The notes: generated from the sequence alone by a model not told the origin. Numbered from the stretch's first letter, positions 42,256 to 60,470 are shown. The stretch: 64,000 bases of DNA from Palaemon carinicauda (GCF_036898095.1 NC_090766.1:31978972-32042971); one strand, 5' to 3'. Made by a program: numbers and translations.

Positions 42256-44094
42256 GTGCTGAACACGATTTTGATGCCATATGCCCCCGACCGCCACTTT
42301 GTGGCCTCCTCTGCCGAATTCCTAGAGAGGATCAAGGACGTCCGCGGCGAGGGGGTCATAGCATCGATGGATGTCGAATCTTTATTCACTAATGTCCCTG
42401 TTCACGAAACCATCGACCTTATCGCTGATAGAGTCTACAGGGACGAGACAACTCCGGAATTGAATATCCCAGAGCAAGCCCTTCAGACCCTCCTTGCCAT
42501 CTGCACTAAGAGGGCCCCCTTTACTACTCCTCGTGGGCACATGTACTTACAAAAGGATGGCGTGGCGATGGGCTCGCCCTTGGGCGTACTCTTTGCTAAC
42601 TTCTACATGGGAGTAGTAGAGGAGAGGGTATTCTCCCAACTCGAGTGCCCCCTCGCTTACTTCCATTATATTGGCGATACTTTCGTCAAAGCTACTTCCA
42701 CCGAAGCCATCGAGAACCTAAGGAGGACCTTTGAGGACAACAGTGTCCTCTACTTTACCCTTGAGAACAGCATCGACAACAGCCTCCCGTTATTGGACGT
42801 CTTGATTTCTTCCACTAACGAGGGATTGCAGACCACTGTCTACACTAAGCCCACAAATCTCGGCATGTGTTTAAATGGCGAAAGTGAATGTCCTGCCTCG
42901 ACCATAAACGCCTTTGTACGCAGGGCCTTGTCACACTGCTCGTCATGGACTGACACCCACAAGGAGCTGGAAAGAGCCGCACAGGTCCTCATCAATAACG
43001 GCTACAGCATCAAGCAAGTCCAGCCTGAAGTGGGGACAGCTATAGACAAGTGGTATAGGTCCTCTGCGGTGGAAGGGTCCGACAGCGCCAGCCAGGGGTC
43101 CGACAGCACTCGAAATAGGTCCGACACCTCCACCAACGGATCTAGAGACATCAAACTTTACTAAAAGGGCCTCATGCACGCAGAATATCAGCAGGATGAG
43201 AAGGCCATTAATGACATCATTACTAACAACGTGTCACCTACTGATGAGACCACGAAAGTGAAACTCATCATCTATTACCAGACTGAAAAAACCCGCAGCT
43301 TGATCATGAGGAAAAATCCAGCGCCCCTGATAACGACCCTCTGAAGAAGACAAATGTAGTCTACTCTTATCAAAGCCCAGTCCGAGGATGCCCTGGCAAA
43401 TACATCGGTATGACTACAATGAAACTTTCGAAGAGTATTTCGTGCCACGTCCAGCAAGGTGTTATAAGAAATCATGCTCTACAGATACCCTAACACCCAA
43501 ATTAGCCTGGCAGACATCGTCGCCGATATCAAAATTATCGGCAGCGCCCCGGACAGCAAGCGCTTACGAATATTAGAAGCCCTGTTAATCCAGAACGAGA
43601 AACCAGCGTTGAATACGACTCAAGAGATGTTCCTACTACCAACCTGTCGACATACCAACGCTAGGAACCAAGAACAAGACCCCCAGAACGATGACAACCC
43701 CGATCCTGACACTCCCACAAATGGAGAAATCGTATGGCCGAATGCTGATTTTGGCGACGAGCATGGTCCGGAATTCCAGTTTGTTGAGCGTAGGAATGGG
43801 CTGCCTGACTTTGAGCCCGTCTTGGCACGCGCCTCAGCCAATCAGGGAGCTCGGATATCTCTCTCAGCCCAGTCCACTGAGCGACAGAGGAGCCTGCCTA
43901 ACTTTTTGGCTGGCTCAGTGTGCGTCCTGACCAATCAGGATCCAGGATTCCTTCCTACCTCTCAGCCTTGGAGGCTGAGCCGAACTCGTCGTATATCTGC
44001 CACCCGAGCCTATAACCTCCGCTCGACCAATCAAAATTCGAGGCCCCTCTCTACGAACCAGAGCCACGATATATACGGACGAAGATCCAGCTAG
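42256..44094 (+). pseudogene. PLE ORF, plus copy: RT + GIY-YIG, stop and frame lesions
   Basis: The first open part (42256-43164) holds motif A 'SMDVESLFTNVP', motif B region 'VAMGSPLGVLFANFYMG' and motif C 'YFHYIGDTF' with Gly140 where the first catalytic Asp is expected. A stop at 43162-43164 replaces a Phe codon of the sister. Near 43320-43350 a 1-bp loss and an 11-bp gain disrupt the start of the endonuclease. 'GKYIGM' is near 43397, and the C-terminal part reopens at 43474-44094 ('ALLIQNEKPALNTTQEMFLL'). It is inactive in this form. Confidence 0.85.
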
Positions 44095-44105
44095 AGCCTC
44101 ACTTC

Positions 44106-44145
44106 TCGCCTGAAGACGGAGCAAGCAGTTCCGAAACGCATCGCA
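44106..44145 (+). ncRNA. Hammerhead-like motif, plus copy (decayed)
   Basis: The same layout as the minus copy (CTGAAGA at 44110-44116, then GAAAC), but the cleavage-site GTC of the sister is ATC here and the palindrome is lost. Self-cleavage is unlikely. Confidence 0.35.
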
Positions 44146-44154
44146 ATCCACTCC

Positions 44155-44391
44155 TGACTTTACCTGTTGAAATTTTCGAGTATTACTTGTAATTGTATTA
44201 ATTACATCCAGCCTTAACCTGAATTGTATTCTTCACCCACCTGATGAACTTCGCAAACTTGCTAGCTGAAGGTAGCAACCCTAAAAAGAGAATTGTCCGT
44301 AGAATCGAGAAATTGGACAAGAAATTGAATTCTGCCGATGCAGCCATAATATTCAACTCCACCTGTTTGAAGGAGGGTCTCCTACCAAGAA

Positions 44392-44392
<1 letters not shown>
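44155..44392 (+). other. PLE tail with 5'-end coding sequence (pseudo-LTR-like)
   Basis: After the hammerhead-like motif the tail encodes 'MNFANLLAEGSNPKKRIVRR' and 'FNSTCLKEGLLPRN', which resembles the N-terminal coding start of Penelope-like proteins. A 5' coding segment at the 3' end is what the partial tandem (pLTR) structure of PLEs produces. The minus copy has the same tail at 39574-39780, about 27 bp shorter. Confidence 0.5.
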
Positions 44393-51338
<6,946 letters not shown>

Positions 51339-51341
<3 letters not shown>

Positions 51342-51856
51342 CGGATTTTGAGCGAAGCGAAAAATCTATTTTTGGGTGAGATGGCCATGTCGTCCTGATG
51401 GAAGTTCCTATAGGGTAGCTTCCTAGGGTATATTACAACTACGGCGATATTCCCAGAGAATTTACCTTAAGGTACCAGAATTCTAACTCCTGGAGCGAGT
51501 ATCCCTCGTGAAAGGGATATCGCGACATATCAGAGGACGTATTCTAGACACGTCACATGGCAATCTACTACCTGAATAGAGATTCGTCTCGTAGGAGGGA
51601 GATTGACGAGATACGAATTCGGGAAAGAAAAAAGGGGGGAGCCGCTCCCAAGGCTTCCCAATCCCCCGATTCGTATGCGTGCCTGGCGCCAATCCTGGCG
51701 CCATCTGTATTCCTTGTAGCGTACACGAGGTGCTACAGATACTGTATGTAGGGAGGGGTCCTACAGCCCTTTCTTAGAAAGGCAAGGGCGGGTCCATCAG
51801 GACGACATGGCCATCTCACCCAAAAATAGATTTTTCGCTTCGCTCAAAATCCGTTT
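51339..51856. mobile_element. 518-bp mini-DIRS with 64-bp inverted repeats
   Basis: The arms 51339-51402 and 51793-51856 are reverse complements over 64 bp. The core 51385-51715 is an inverted, apparently identical copy of 57429-57759, the 5' end of the adjacent element D6, and both are 331 bp long. There is no open frame of significance. It abuts the 3' terminal repeat of D6 exactly, the same layout as 9844-10125 beside D2. Confidence 0.8.
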
Positions 51857-51889
51857 TTTGGGCTCAAGCCATGTCGTCCTGATGGAAGT

Positions 51890-52801
51890 GTACCAGAGCA
51901 TTACTGTATCTGTGGATTCTCAGAACGTGCCGTACTCCCCGGAGATATTTATTCCCGGTCGACTAGACCTAGAGACCTAAGATGTTACCGTTATACATCT
52001 TTTCAACTAACTATAAACTATGTTAGAGCTTCCTGCCCCCTACAGGGAAGAGTCCTACTAGACTCTGGAAAGTCTCGAAGAGTACATATATCTATGTATG
52101 AATATCAGGCAAGCTAATATAGTGGTCTCGCCCTATATTAAGTAAAGCATAGTTTGTATAGAACCACTGCGTCAATATATTGACCAGTCATCCGCACAAT
52201 ACTTGTATTGGACAAAGGTTTATATCCGCATAGGAAGAAACTAATAAAACCGCCCTCGTCCCTTTATGGGACGGAGTCCTCCCATTAGGGGACTTACATA
52301 AACCAATGCAACATAGCTTGCAAAACAGAACAATTCTATCAGAATTATCCCAGATAAGATACATAGAATTAAATGCTCAATTATACCAATAAATTGACAC
52401 AGGTGAAAGAGACGCAAGGTTCTCAAGAACAAGTTTATTGACAGATAATAAACAGACAGGTTAACAACAAATATATATATTTATATAAAAGAGGGTAACC
52501 CAAAACTTTAAGCATAAGTATGATAGTAAACAGAACTTGTTTATCTGAAAGAAAAACCATTAAACACCACTTTAATGAGATACCAAGGTATCAAGTCATA
52601 AAAAAATCTGTATTACAAATCAATCACATTAGCGTTAGAAACGCTTGGCACACATGTCTGAACTTATGCAAGGTTCACCTTTGAAGGAAGGAACAGTCTA
52701 TATGGGCACTTGGTGCCCTCATTTAGTTTGTAGTGCAGTATGTACCTACACACTCACCCTGGACTTAATCGTCCCAATTAAGACCACTGTTCCTCGCAGA
52801 G
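51890..52801. other. D6 3' untranslated region
   Basis: About 0.9 kb of AT-rich sequence downstream (minus strand) of the recombinase stop. No further frame or repeat was seen. Confidence 0.5.
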
Positions 52802-55261
52802 TTAAACAGTAGGGTTAACTACACGACCCACTGCTACCACAGATCTCTTAAGTTCCTCTACTTGCTTCGCATAGTGGCGAAAGAACACCCTGGAAGATTT
52901 CCAGCCCGTGTATGAACGGAGATGTTCAAAATCCATACAATTAAAGAAATTTAGGGATGAGGCAACTTTCCTCGGATCGTGACCTGCGGGTGTACTGTCA
53001 GGATCCGCTCTGCGAATAAAATATGTCATTTTCGCTCTGAGTTGATTCAGAGATAAATTTGAGCCTGATGTTTCTCCCCTGAATAGTTGACTACCCTTGA
53101 AGTCTGAAGTTCTACGAAGATAGACCTTTAGGCATTCTACTGGACATAGAGATGCATCTTCTTTCAGAGGGCAGATTCTCCAGGGACCCCACCTGTTGGT
53201 GGGTAACTCATTTTTGGCGAGAAACGTAGGATCCGGAAACAGGTTCAGCTCCCCCCCATCCAGGAACTGAACACGACCTGCCTCTCTCGAGAGGGCTACG
53301 ATCTCACTAACCCTGGCCCCGGACGCGAGTGCAAATAGGAAAATAACTTTTTGCGTTAAATCCTTTAACGCACATTCTTCATTGCTCAACAGGGAGGCGA
53401 AATGAAGAACTTTGTCTAAAGACCATGAAATGGGCTTTGGAGGTGCTGAAGGTCTGAGCCTAGCGCAGGCTTTCGGAACTTTATTAAAGATCTCGTTACC
53501 TAGGTCGATCTGGAAGGCAAATAAAATGGGTCTCATCAAAGCCGATTTACACACTGAAATCGTGTTAGCTGCCAATCCTTGGCCATGGAGGTGGATGAAG
53601 AAAGATAAGCAGAAGTCTGTTGAGATCTCCTGCGGATTCTTTGCCTTTACAAAGGCCACCCACTTTCTCCAAGATGACTCATATTGCCTTCTAGTCGATT
53701 TGCACTTGTATTCCTCTAGGAAGTCTATGCTGGCTTTCGAAATCCCGAAACGCTTTCTCACCGCTAGGGCGAGAAAATCATGAGCTGCAGGGTCTGGGTT
53801 TTCTGTAATGAAGCGCAGACAGTCGACTTCTGGACTCGCTGGGTCAGAACTGGATGTGGTAGCGGCACGAACTTCATCTGTAGTTCCAACGCCAAGGGGA
53901 ACCACATACTGTTCGCCCACTTGTGGGCCACTATTGCCGCTACCCCCTTGAAGGATCTCAGTTTGTTGAGGACCCTCAACAGAAGGTTGTGAGGAGGGAA
54001 CAGATAAATCCTGGACCACCTGTTCCAGTCGAGGGACATTGCGTCCACTGCTTCCGCTAAGGGGTCCTCGTACGGGGACACGTACAGGGGCAACTTCTTG
54101 TTGTCTTTCGTCGCAAAGAGGTCTATTTGCAGTTCTGGGACTTGATTCAGAATGAAGGAAAATGATTCTGCGTCTAAGGACCATTCCGACTCTATCGGTG
54201 TGAACCTGGATAGAGCGTCCGCTGTCACATTGCGGACTCCTTGAAGGTGAACTGCCGACAGGTACCACTTCTTCTTTTCTGCCAATCGGAAAATGGCTAA
54301 CATCACTTGGTTGAGAGGTGGTGACCTCGACCCTTGTCGATTCAAGCATCTCACAACCACCTCGCTGTCTGTCACCAATCTTATGTGGATCGAGTGACGC
54401 GGGGAGACTTTCTTTAAGGTAAGGAGCACTGCCATAGCTTCTAGAAAGTTTATATGAAAGGTCCTGAATAGCTTGGACCAAGTCCCCTGGACTTTTTTCC
54501 GATGAGAGTGACCTCCCCATCCCTCCTTTGAGGCGTCTGAGTGAATCGTCATCGACGGGGGAGGTGGCTGAAGAAGAACCGACTTCTTTAGATGTCTGGC
54601 TTGGGACCAAGGTCTGAGAAGAGTACGTAGCCGAGGCGGCACTGGTCTTCTCAGGTCTCTTCGCGCGTTTGATGCATACCTTCTCCAAACTCCGGTTGCA
54701 TCCTTTAGCTGTGCTCTTAGCACTGGGTCTGTCACTGAAGCAAACTGGAGAGAGCCTAGTACCCTCTCCTGTTCGCGTCTTGATATCCTTTTGGAATCTA
54801 GAAGTCTCTTGACAGAGCCCGCTATCTCCTTCCTTTTCTTCATTGGGATGGAGAAACTGTGTGACAAAAGGTCCCAGTGGATTCCCAGCCACTGGAACTT
54901 TTGGGATGGAGAAAGTCGAGACTTTTTCTTGTTGATCTTGAAGCCTAGGTACTCTAGGAACTGGATCACCTGACTGGAAGCTTGCAAGTTTTCGGTCTCG
55001 GATGCTGCCCACACCAGCCAGTCGTCCAGGTAGGCTACTACCTGAATTCCCTTTAGGCGTAATTGTTTGAGAGCTGCGCTCGCAAGCTTCGTGAAAATCC
55101 TTGGGGCTATGTTTAGCCCGAATGGCATGGCTCTGAAGGCGTACAGTTTCCGTTGTAGCCTGAACCCTAGGTAGGGGGAGAGTCGACGGCTGATTGGGAT
55201 GTGCCAATAGGCGTCTGACAAGTCTATAGAGACTGAGTATGCCCTCTTGGGCAAGTATCAA
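52802..55261 (-). CDS. D6 tyrosine recombinase (C-terminal ~335 residues of an 819-codon open frame)
   Basis: The recognisable protein covers about 53810-52802. Core-binding region: 'YKCKSTRRQYESSWRKWVAF' and 'GLAANTISVCKSALMRPILF'. Catalytic Arg in 'ASGARVSEIVALS'; a Lys-containing strand region 'FLAKNELPTNRWGPWRICPL'; H-x-x-R in 'AGHDPRKVASS'; Trp and Tyr in 'YTGWKSSRVFFRHYAKQ'. These are the YR signature residues. The frame stays open upstream to 55261 over the RT gene in another frame. That upstream part is Ser/Arg/Gln-rich and may be only a shadow, although long ORF2/ORF3 overlap is known in DIRS1. The true start is uncertain. Confidence 0.85.
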   Translation of the reverse strand: MILAQEGILSLYRLVRRLLAHPNQPSTLPLPRVQATTETVRLQSHAIRAKHSPKDFHEACERSSQTITPKGNSGSSLPGRLAGVGSIRDRKLASFQSGDPVPRVPRLQDQQEKVSTFSIPKVPVAGNPLGPFVTQFLHPNEEKEGDSGLCQETSRFQKDIKTRTGEGTRLSPVCFSDRPSAKSTAKGCNRSLEKVCIKRAKRPEKTSAASATYSSQTLVPSQTSKEVGSSSATSPVDDDSLRRLKGGMGRSLSSEKSPGDLVQAIQDLSYKLSRSYGSAPYLKESLPASLDPHKIGDRQRGGCEMLESTRVEVTTSQPSDVSHFPIGRKEEVVPVGSSPSRSPQCDSGRSIQVHTDRVGMVLRRRIIFLHSESSPRTANRPLCDERQQEVAPVRVPVRGPLSGSSGRNVPRLEQVVQDLSVPSSQPSVEGPQQTEILQGGSGNSGPQVGEQYVVPLGVGTTDEVRAATTSSSDPASPEVDCLRFITENPDPAAHDFLALAVRKRFGISKASIDFLEEYKCKSTRRQYESSWRKWVAFVKAKNPQEISTDFCLSFFIHLHGQGLAANTISVCKSALMRPILFAFQIDLGNEIFNKVPKACARLRPSAPPKPISWSLDKVLHFASLLSNEECALKDLTQKVIFLFALASGARVSEIVALSREAGRVQFLDGGELNLFPDPTFLAKNELPTNRWGPWRICPLKEDASLCPVECLKVYLRRTSDFKGSQLFRGETSGSNLSLNQLRAKMTYFIRRADPDSTPAGHDPRKVASSLNFFNCMDFEHLRSYTGWKSSRVFFRHYAKQVEELKRSVVAVGRVVNPTV
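53764..55254 (-). CDS. D6 reverse transcriptase - RNase H, N-terminally short
   Basis: 496 codons. RT motif A is 'SVSIDLSDAYWHIPI' at residues 8-22. Then 'AFRAMPFGLNIAPRIFTKLA' (motif B region) and motif C 'VVAYLDDWLVWAA'. RNase H has 'TIHSDASKEGWGGHS', 'INFLEAMAVLLTL', 'LVTDSEVVVRCLN' and 'NVTADALSRFT'. The DIRS tail is 'QIDLFATKDNKKLPLYVSPY'. The fingers region before motif A, present in D1 and D5, is missing: a TGA lies a few codons upstream of the first Met (near 55263). Catalytic Asp residues are intact. Its position directly upstream of YR matches DIRS organisation. Confidence 0.88.
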   Translation of the reverse strand: MPKRAYSVSIDLSDAYWHIPISRRLSPYLGFRLQRKLYAFRAMPFGLNIAPRIFTKLASAALKQLRLKGIQVVAYLDDWLVWAASETENLQASSQVIQFLEYLGFKINKKKSRLSPSQKFQWLGIHWDLLSHSFSIPMKKRKEIAGSVKRLLDSKRISRREQERVLGSLQFASVTDPVLRAQLKDATGVWRRYASNARRDLRRPVPPRLRTLLRPWSQARHLKKSVLLQPPPPSMTIHSDASKEGWGGHSHRKKVQGTWSKLFRTFHINFLEAMAVLLTLKKVSPRHSIHIRLVTDSEVVVRCLNRQGSRSPPLNQVMLAIFRLAEKKKWYLSAVHLQGVRNVTADALSRFTPIESEWSLDAESFSFILNQVPELQIDLFATKDNKKLPLYVSPYEDPLAEAVDAMSLDWNRWSRIYLFPPHNLLLRVLNKLRSFKGVAAIVAHKWANSMWFPLALELQMKFVPLPHPVLTQRVQKSTVCASLQKTQTLQLMIFSP

Positions 55262-57428
55262 GTGAACTATGTATCACTTGGATATGCATAGTATAGCATA
55301 ACAATTCATAAAGGAAAGACACACACTTGTGTTTCCCTCACAACCCATTGTTGCAGCTTTCCAGATAATAAAATCAAAATTGGTTTATCTCTACTAGAGT
55401 AACCAATGCAAGGTTTCCAGAGGAAACAGGTGGAGCTCACACCTAGGCAATGATTTTAAAATCCTGGATAATAGACGGGGAAGAACTCTGCTTCCTGTCT
55501 GAGGGCAACAGCAAAGGGCTGCGCAAGAAAACACAATAGTGTTAGAAGATACAGTGCTGTACCTAAACTTTTACTATAGTTTTCTTCTTACTGTATATGC
55601 TATACAGAAGAATACTAGTACAGTATAGGAGGATGTGTGCCGGCCTGCCTTTGCAGGCCGGCACACACCACAATTAGCTTTAAAGTATACTACTTAACAG
55701 CTATAGGGCGGCAGCCTTCTGGTTCAAATGCCTGTGCCGGCGGCAGTAGCTGCCGGCCAGCAACAGCCAGTGTTGGCCGGCAATGACTGCCGGCCAGTAA
55801 CTACACAAGGTAGTACCTAGCTGCCGGCCACACTCTTGGTGACCGGCAGACAAGGACTGACATAAGCCGGCCGGCAAAGGTACAAGACCAATGCCAGCCG
55901 GCAGCAAAAGAACCAGAAGACTACACCTGCCCGGCTGTCTGCCTCATAGGCCGGCAGCCGGGACAGGTACAGCACTAGAAGAAAATAGAATGGATGCCGG
56001 GATAAGAGTGTACACAACCCCCCAAGCCCGGCAACCGAAAGAGTGCATATAAGGAAGGGGAGAAACTTAATTCAGGCTTCCTTGACCAATGCCGTCCGGC
56101 TCTGTCGGCAGGCATGGATGAGGGACCAAGAGAGGTCCGGGCAGCACTCGAAAACATAAGACCCTTGCCGGCCAGCATCTCAGCCGGCCGGCAATGGCCT
56201 TAGTCAATTCCACATCCCAACCTATACTAGGTCCAGAAGTAGAATGACGTACAGTACAGTAATACCCCTGCCGGCCAGCTCTGCCGGCCGGCAAGGTACA
56301 GTACAGTAATGGCAAGGCCATTACGGAGATAGAGGGGGAAGGGACAAAAGGGTCCTGCCAACCTTGCTTTAGTGACAGATCACCCGCAGCCAAGAACTCT
56401 GTCTTAGCCTAAGGGAGATCTAAGGGAAAGGGCCAGCAATACTTGCCAGCTTCCAAAGCACCAAAGCAAGGAAGGCGTTGCTATTCCCAAGGGAAGATTT
56501 TATCCTCCCCAAGAACAGCAACAGGACTTAGTCTGGTCGATCACAAAAGGAGGAATCATAACTACAGAAACCTTCGATAGTGACCTAAGGGAGCTAAGCT
56601 CCCTTTATAAGTGTTAGGTCAGCGAGGGGAACTCTGCCCCAAGCCAGACAACACGGACTCAGACTAAAAAACTCTGTTGTTCTGTCCCTCTTTGAACCAG
56701 ACTTTGCTGGAACAGGAAGGTACAGTAACACCCTAGTATAGTTTTATCGAAAATAAATTCGGAAAAAACCACTTAGGGATAAGCCCAAGGCTTAAACAGA
56801 GGGAAAGGGATTGCATACCTTCTCCGAAGAAAAGAAAGCAACCGGGGAGAATAATAAAGTATACTAAGGCTCCATAAGCAATTAGCCTAGGCACCAAGAG
56901 AATCGATTACCTAATTCACCGAAACTCTCACGTATACAATCTTGGAAATATTCCACACAGTCTAAAATGTATAAAATATAGCCTAAAGCTTTAATAAACT
57001 TTTAATTACACTCGGAAAAACCAAAATCATGCATTAAGTACTAGGACCAAACGACTAGGCTACATGGCCTAGCGTAGGCCAGAATGGCGAATACTTCGCC
57101 AAATAATACTAAGCACGAAAGGAAATCCTATGTAAAGCTAAATAGCTAAAATTTATTAAACAAAACAACCAGGAATGTCACTCTGACTAACTAATTTATA
57201 CCTAGCGAGTGACAGTGTCCAGGACACCTCTGGTAGGCTACGGCTCTTGTATCAAAGATTAATCCTATTAATCACTCAAAATTTTACCAAGAGCCTACAT
57301 TTATACATAACAGACACTATACTCAACTTATCCGAGGCCAACGAAGACGGAGAAGCCATGAAAAGCTGAATAAATCCAAGATTTGCGAGAAAAACAGGAA
57401 AAAACACCGAGTTGTTAAGCTACGCAAA
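55262..57428. other. D6 5' region without Gag; contains CCGGC-rich segment
   Basis: This is where gag and the start of RT would be expected. 55636-56300 is studded with 'gccggc' and 'ccggccggc', including a perfect hairpin 'gtgtgccggcctgc' / 'gcaggccggcacac' at about 55635-55668. The rest is AT-rich. No frame resembles Gag. Confidence 0.5.
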
Positions 57429-57772
57429 AAGGAATACAGATGGCGCCAGGATTGGCGCCAGGCACGCATACGAATCGGGGGATTGGGAAGCCTTGGGAGC
57501 GGCTCCCCCCTTTTTTCTTTCCCGAATTCGTATCTCGTCAATCTCCCTCCTACGAGACGAATCTCTATTCAGGTAGTAGATTGCCATGTGACGTGTCTAG
57601 AATACGTCCTCTGATATGTCGCGATATCCCTTTCACGAGGGATACTCGCTCCAGGAGTTAGAATTCTGGTACCTTAAGGTAAATTCTCTGGGAATATCGC
57701 CGTAGTTGTAATATACCCTAGGAAGCTACCCTATAGGAACTTCCATCAGGACGACATGGCTTGAGCCCAAAA

Positions 57773-57855
57773 ATAATAATAATAATAATAATAATATCCT
57801 CAACATTGGGGCCCTTGAGCTTATAGCATCCTGCTTTTCCAACTAGAATTGTAGC

Positions 57856-57943
<88 letters not shown>

Positions 57944-58002
57944 TCCTCAACATTGGGGCCCTTGGGCTTATATCATCCTGCTTTACCAACTAGAGTTGTA
58001 GC

Positions 58003-58087
<85 letters not shown>

Positions 58088-58147
58088 TCCTCAACATTGG
58101 GGCCCCTTGGGCTTATATCATCCTGCCTTTCCAAATAGAGTTGTAGC

Positions 58148-58226
<79 letters not shown>

Positions 58227-58285
58227 TCCTCAACATTGGGGCCCTTGGGCTTATAGCATCCTGCTTTTCCAACTAGAGTTGTAGC

Positions 58286-58316
<31 letters not shown>

Positions 58317-58408
58317 TTAATAATAATAATAATAATAATATCCTCAACATTGGGGCCCTTGAGCTTATAGCATCCTGCTTTTCCAACTAGAGTTGTAGCT
58401 GAGTTAAT

Positions 58409-58481
<73 letters not shown>

Positions 58482-58540
58482 TCCTCAACATTGGGGCCCT
58501 TGAGCTTATAGCATCCTGCTTTTCCAACTAGAGTTGTAGC

Positions 58541-58589
<49 letters not shown>

Positions 58590-58653
58590 TCCTCAACATT
58601 GGGGCCCTTGGGCTTATAGCATCCTGCTTTTCCAACTAGAGTTGTAGCTAAGC

Positions 58654-58721
<68 letters not shown>

Positions 58722-58890
58722 TCCTCAACATTGGGGCCCTTGAGCTTATAGCATCCTGCTTTTCCAACTAGAGTTGTAGCTGAGTTAATAATAATAATGA
58801 TAATAATAATAATAATAATAATAATATCCTCAACATTGGGGCCCTTGGGCTTATAGCATCCTGCTTTTCCAACTAGAGTTGTAGCTGAGC

Positions 58891-58949
<59 letters not shown>

Positions 58950-59008
58950 TCCTCAACATTGGGGCCCTTGAGCTTATAGCATCCTGCTTTTCCAACTAGA
59001 GTTGTAGC

Positions 59009-59078
<70 letters not shown>

Positions 59079-59137
59079 TCCTCAACATTGGGGCCCTTGA
59101 GCTTATAGCATCCTGCTTTTCCAACTAGAGTTGTAGC

Positions 59138-59189
<52 letters not shown>

Positions 59190-59248
59190 TCCTCAACATT
59201 GGGGCCCTTGAGCTTATAGCATCCTGCTTTTCCAACTAGAGTTGTAGC

Positions 59249-59324
<76 letters not shown>

Positions 59325-59383
59325 TCCTCAACATTGGGGCCCTTGAGCTTATAGCATCCTGCTTTTCCAACTAGAGTTGTAGC

Positions 59384-59465
<82 letters not shown>

Positions 59466-59475
59466 TCCTCAACAT
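57773..59475. repeat. AAT composite satellite, array 3 (about 13 units)
   Basis: The same unit as arrays 1 and 2. Units at about 57935-58370 share rare variants ('cctgctttaccaactaga', 'ggggccccttgggctt') with 48960-49400. The last unit ends abruptly after 'atcctcaacatcgg', where unique sequence begins. Confidence 0.95.
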
Positions 59476-59756
59476 CGGCAGCTTGAAATCAGCTGACGAC
59501 AAAATCAGCTGAGAGTGTTCACATTTTCTCAGCTGGCCTCCCATAGAAAATTTATTTTACTCCTTTGAAATCAGTCATCGAATAGGCAGTTTATCATTGG
59601 GTATGGCAATACCATAAAAGGTACAAAGGTTTTATTACCTTTGATATCAGTTTATTTCATTGTGAATATGAAAATTCAAGGTTTCATAAGGTGACCCCCA
59701 ATTATAAGGGGGAATTTTAGGATTTAAATGTTGTCTTGTACGAGGAAATATACGGG

Positions 59757-59757
<1 letters not shown>
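59476..59757. other. Unique-looking spacer, nothing recognised
   Basis: About 280 bases between array 3 and a TTA tract, with 'atcagctga' motifs near the start. No gene was seen. Confidence 0.4.

Positions 59758-59827
<70 letters not shown>
59758..59827. repeat. (TTA)n microsatellite
   Basis: A pure TTA tract, again directly in front of a family A copy. Confidence 0.97.
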
Positions 59828-60008
59828 TTGCTAAGCTACAACCCTATTTGGAAAAATAAGATGCTGTAAGCCCAAGGGCTCCGAGCGGGTAAAATAGTGA
59901 GGAAAGGAAACTAGGAAGTAAATAAACATCAGAAGTAATGAACAATTAAAAAAAAAATTCCTAAGAACAGTAACAACATTAAAATAGAGCTTTCATTTAT
60001 AAACTATG

Positions 60009-60041
<33 letters not shown>

Positions 60042-60470
60042 AAGGAGAGAAATAAGATAGAATAGTGTACCCTCAAGCAAGAGAACTCTACCCCCAGGAC
60101 AGTGGAAGACGATGGTACAGAGGCTATGGCACTACCCAAGACTAGAGAACAATGGTCTGATTTAGAAGTGTCCTTCCACTAGAAGAGCTACTTGCCATAG
60201 ATAAAGTCTCTTCTACCCTTACCAGGAGGAAAGTAGCCACTGAACAATGACAGTGCATTAGTTAACCCAATGAGCAAAGAATTGTTTGGTAATCTCAGTG
60301 TTGTCAGGTGTATGAGGACCAAGGAGAATATATAAAGAATTAGCCAGACTATTCGGTGTTTGTGTGGCAAAGTAAAAATGAGCCGTAATCAGAAAGAGGG
60401 ATCCAATGTAGTACTGTCTGGACAGTCAAAGGACCCATTAACTATCTAGCGGTAGTATCTCAACGGGTAG
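59825..60470 (+). repeat. Family A dispersed repeat, second near full-length copy
   Basis: It follows the copy at 36008-36640 from 'acttgctaagctacaaccct' to 'gtagtatctcaacggg'. A poly(A) run of about 33 bases interrupts it near 60007-60040. Confidence 0.85.

Larger units (their letters stand above)
51856..57773 (-). mobile_element. DIRS-type element D6, inserted in the AAT satellite
   Basis: Inverted terminal repeats at 51856-51889 and 57739-57772 share 'gggctcaagccatgtcgtcc'. Minus-strand order: 5' end, about 2.1 kb without a gag frame, RT-RNase H (55254-53764), tyrosine recombinase (to 52802), and 0.9 kb of 3' UTR. There is no LTR, integrase or protease. Both enzyme frames are open, so the element is young, but the RT starts at motif A and no Gag is seen. 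It may be internally deleted, or it may rely on a spliced or trans-supplied product. Confidence 0.82.

Noticed and set aside
51483..51704. 73-codon frame repeated at 57440-57661
   Set aside because: It lies in the inverted copies of the D6 5' end. The repetition is explained by the DNA duplication, and nothing suggests translation.
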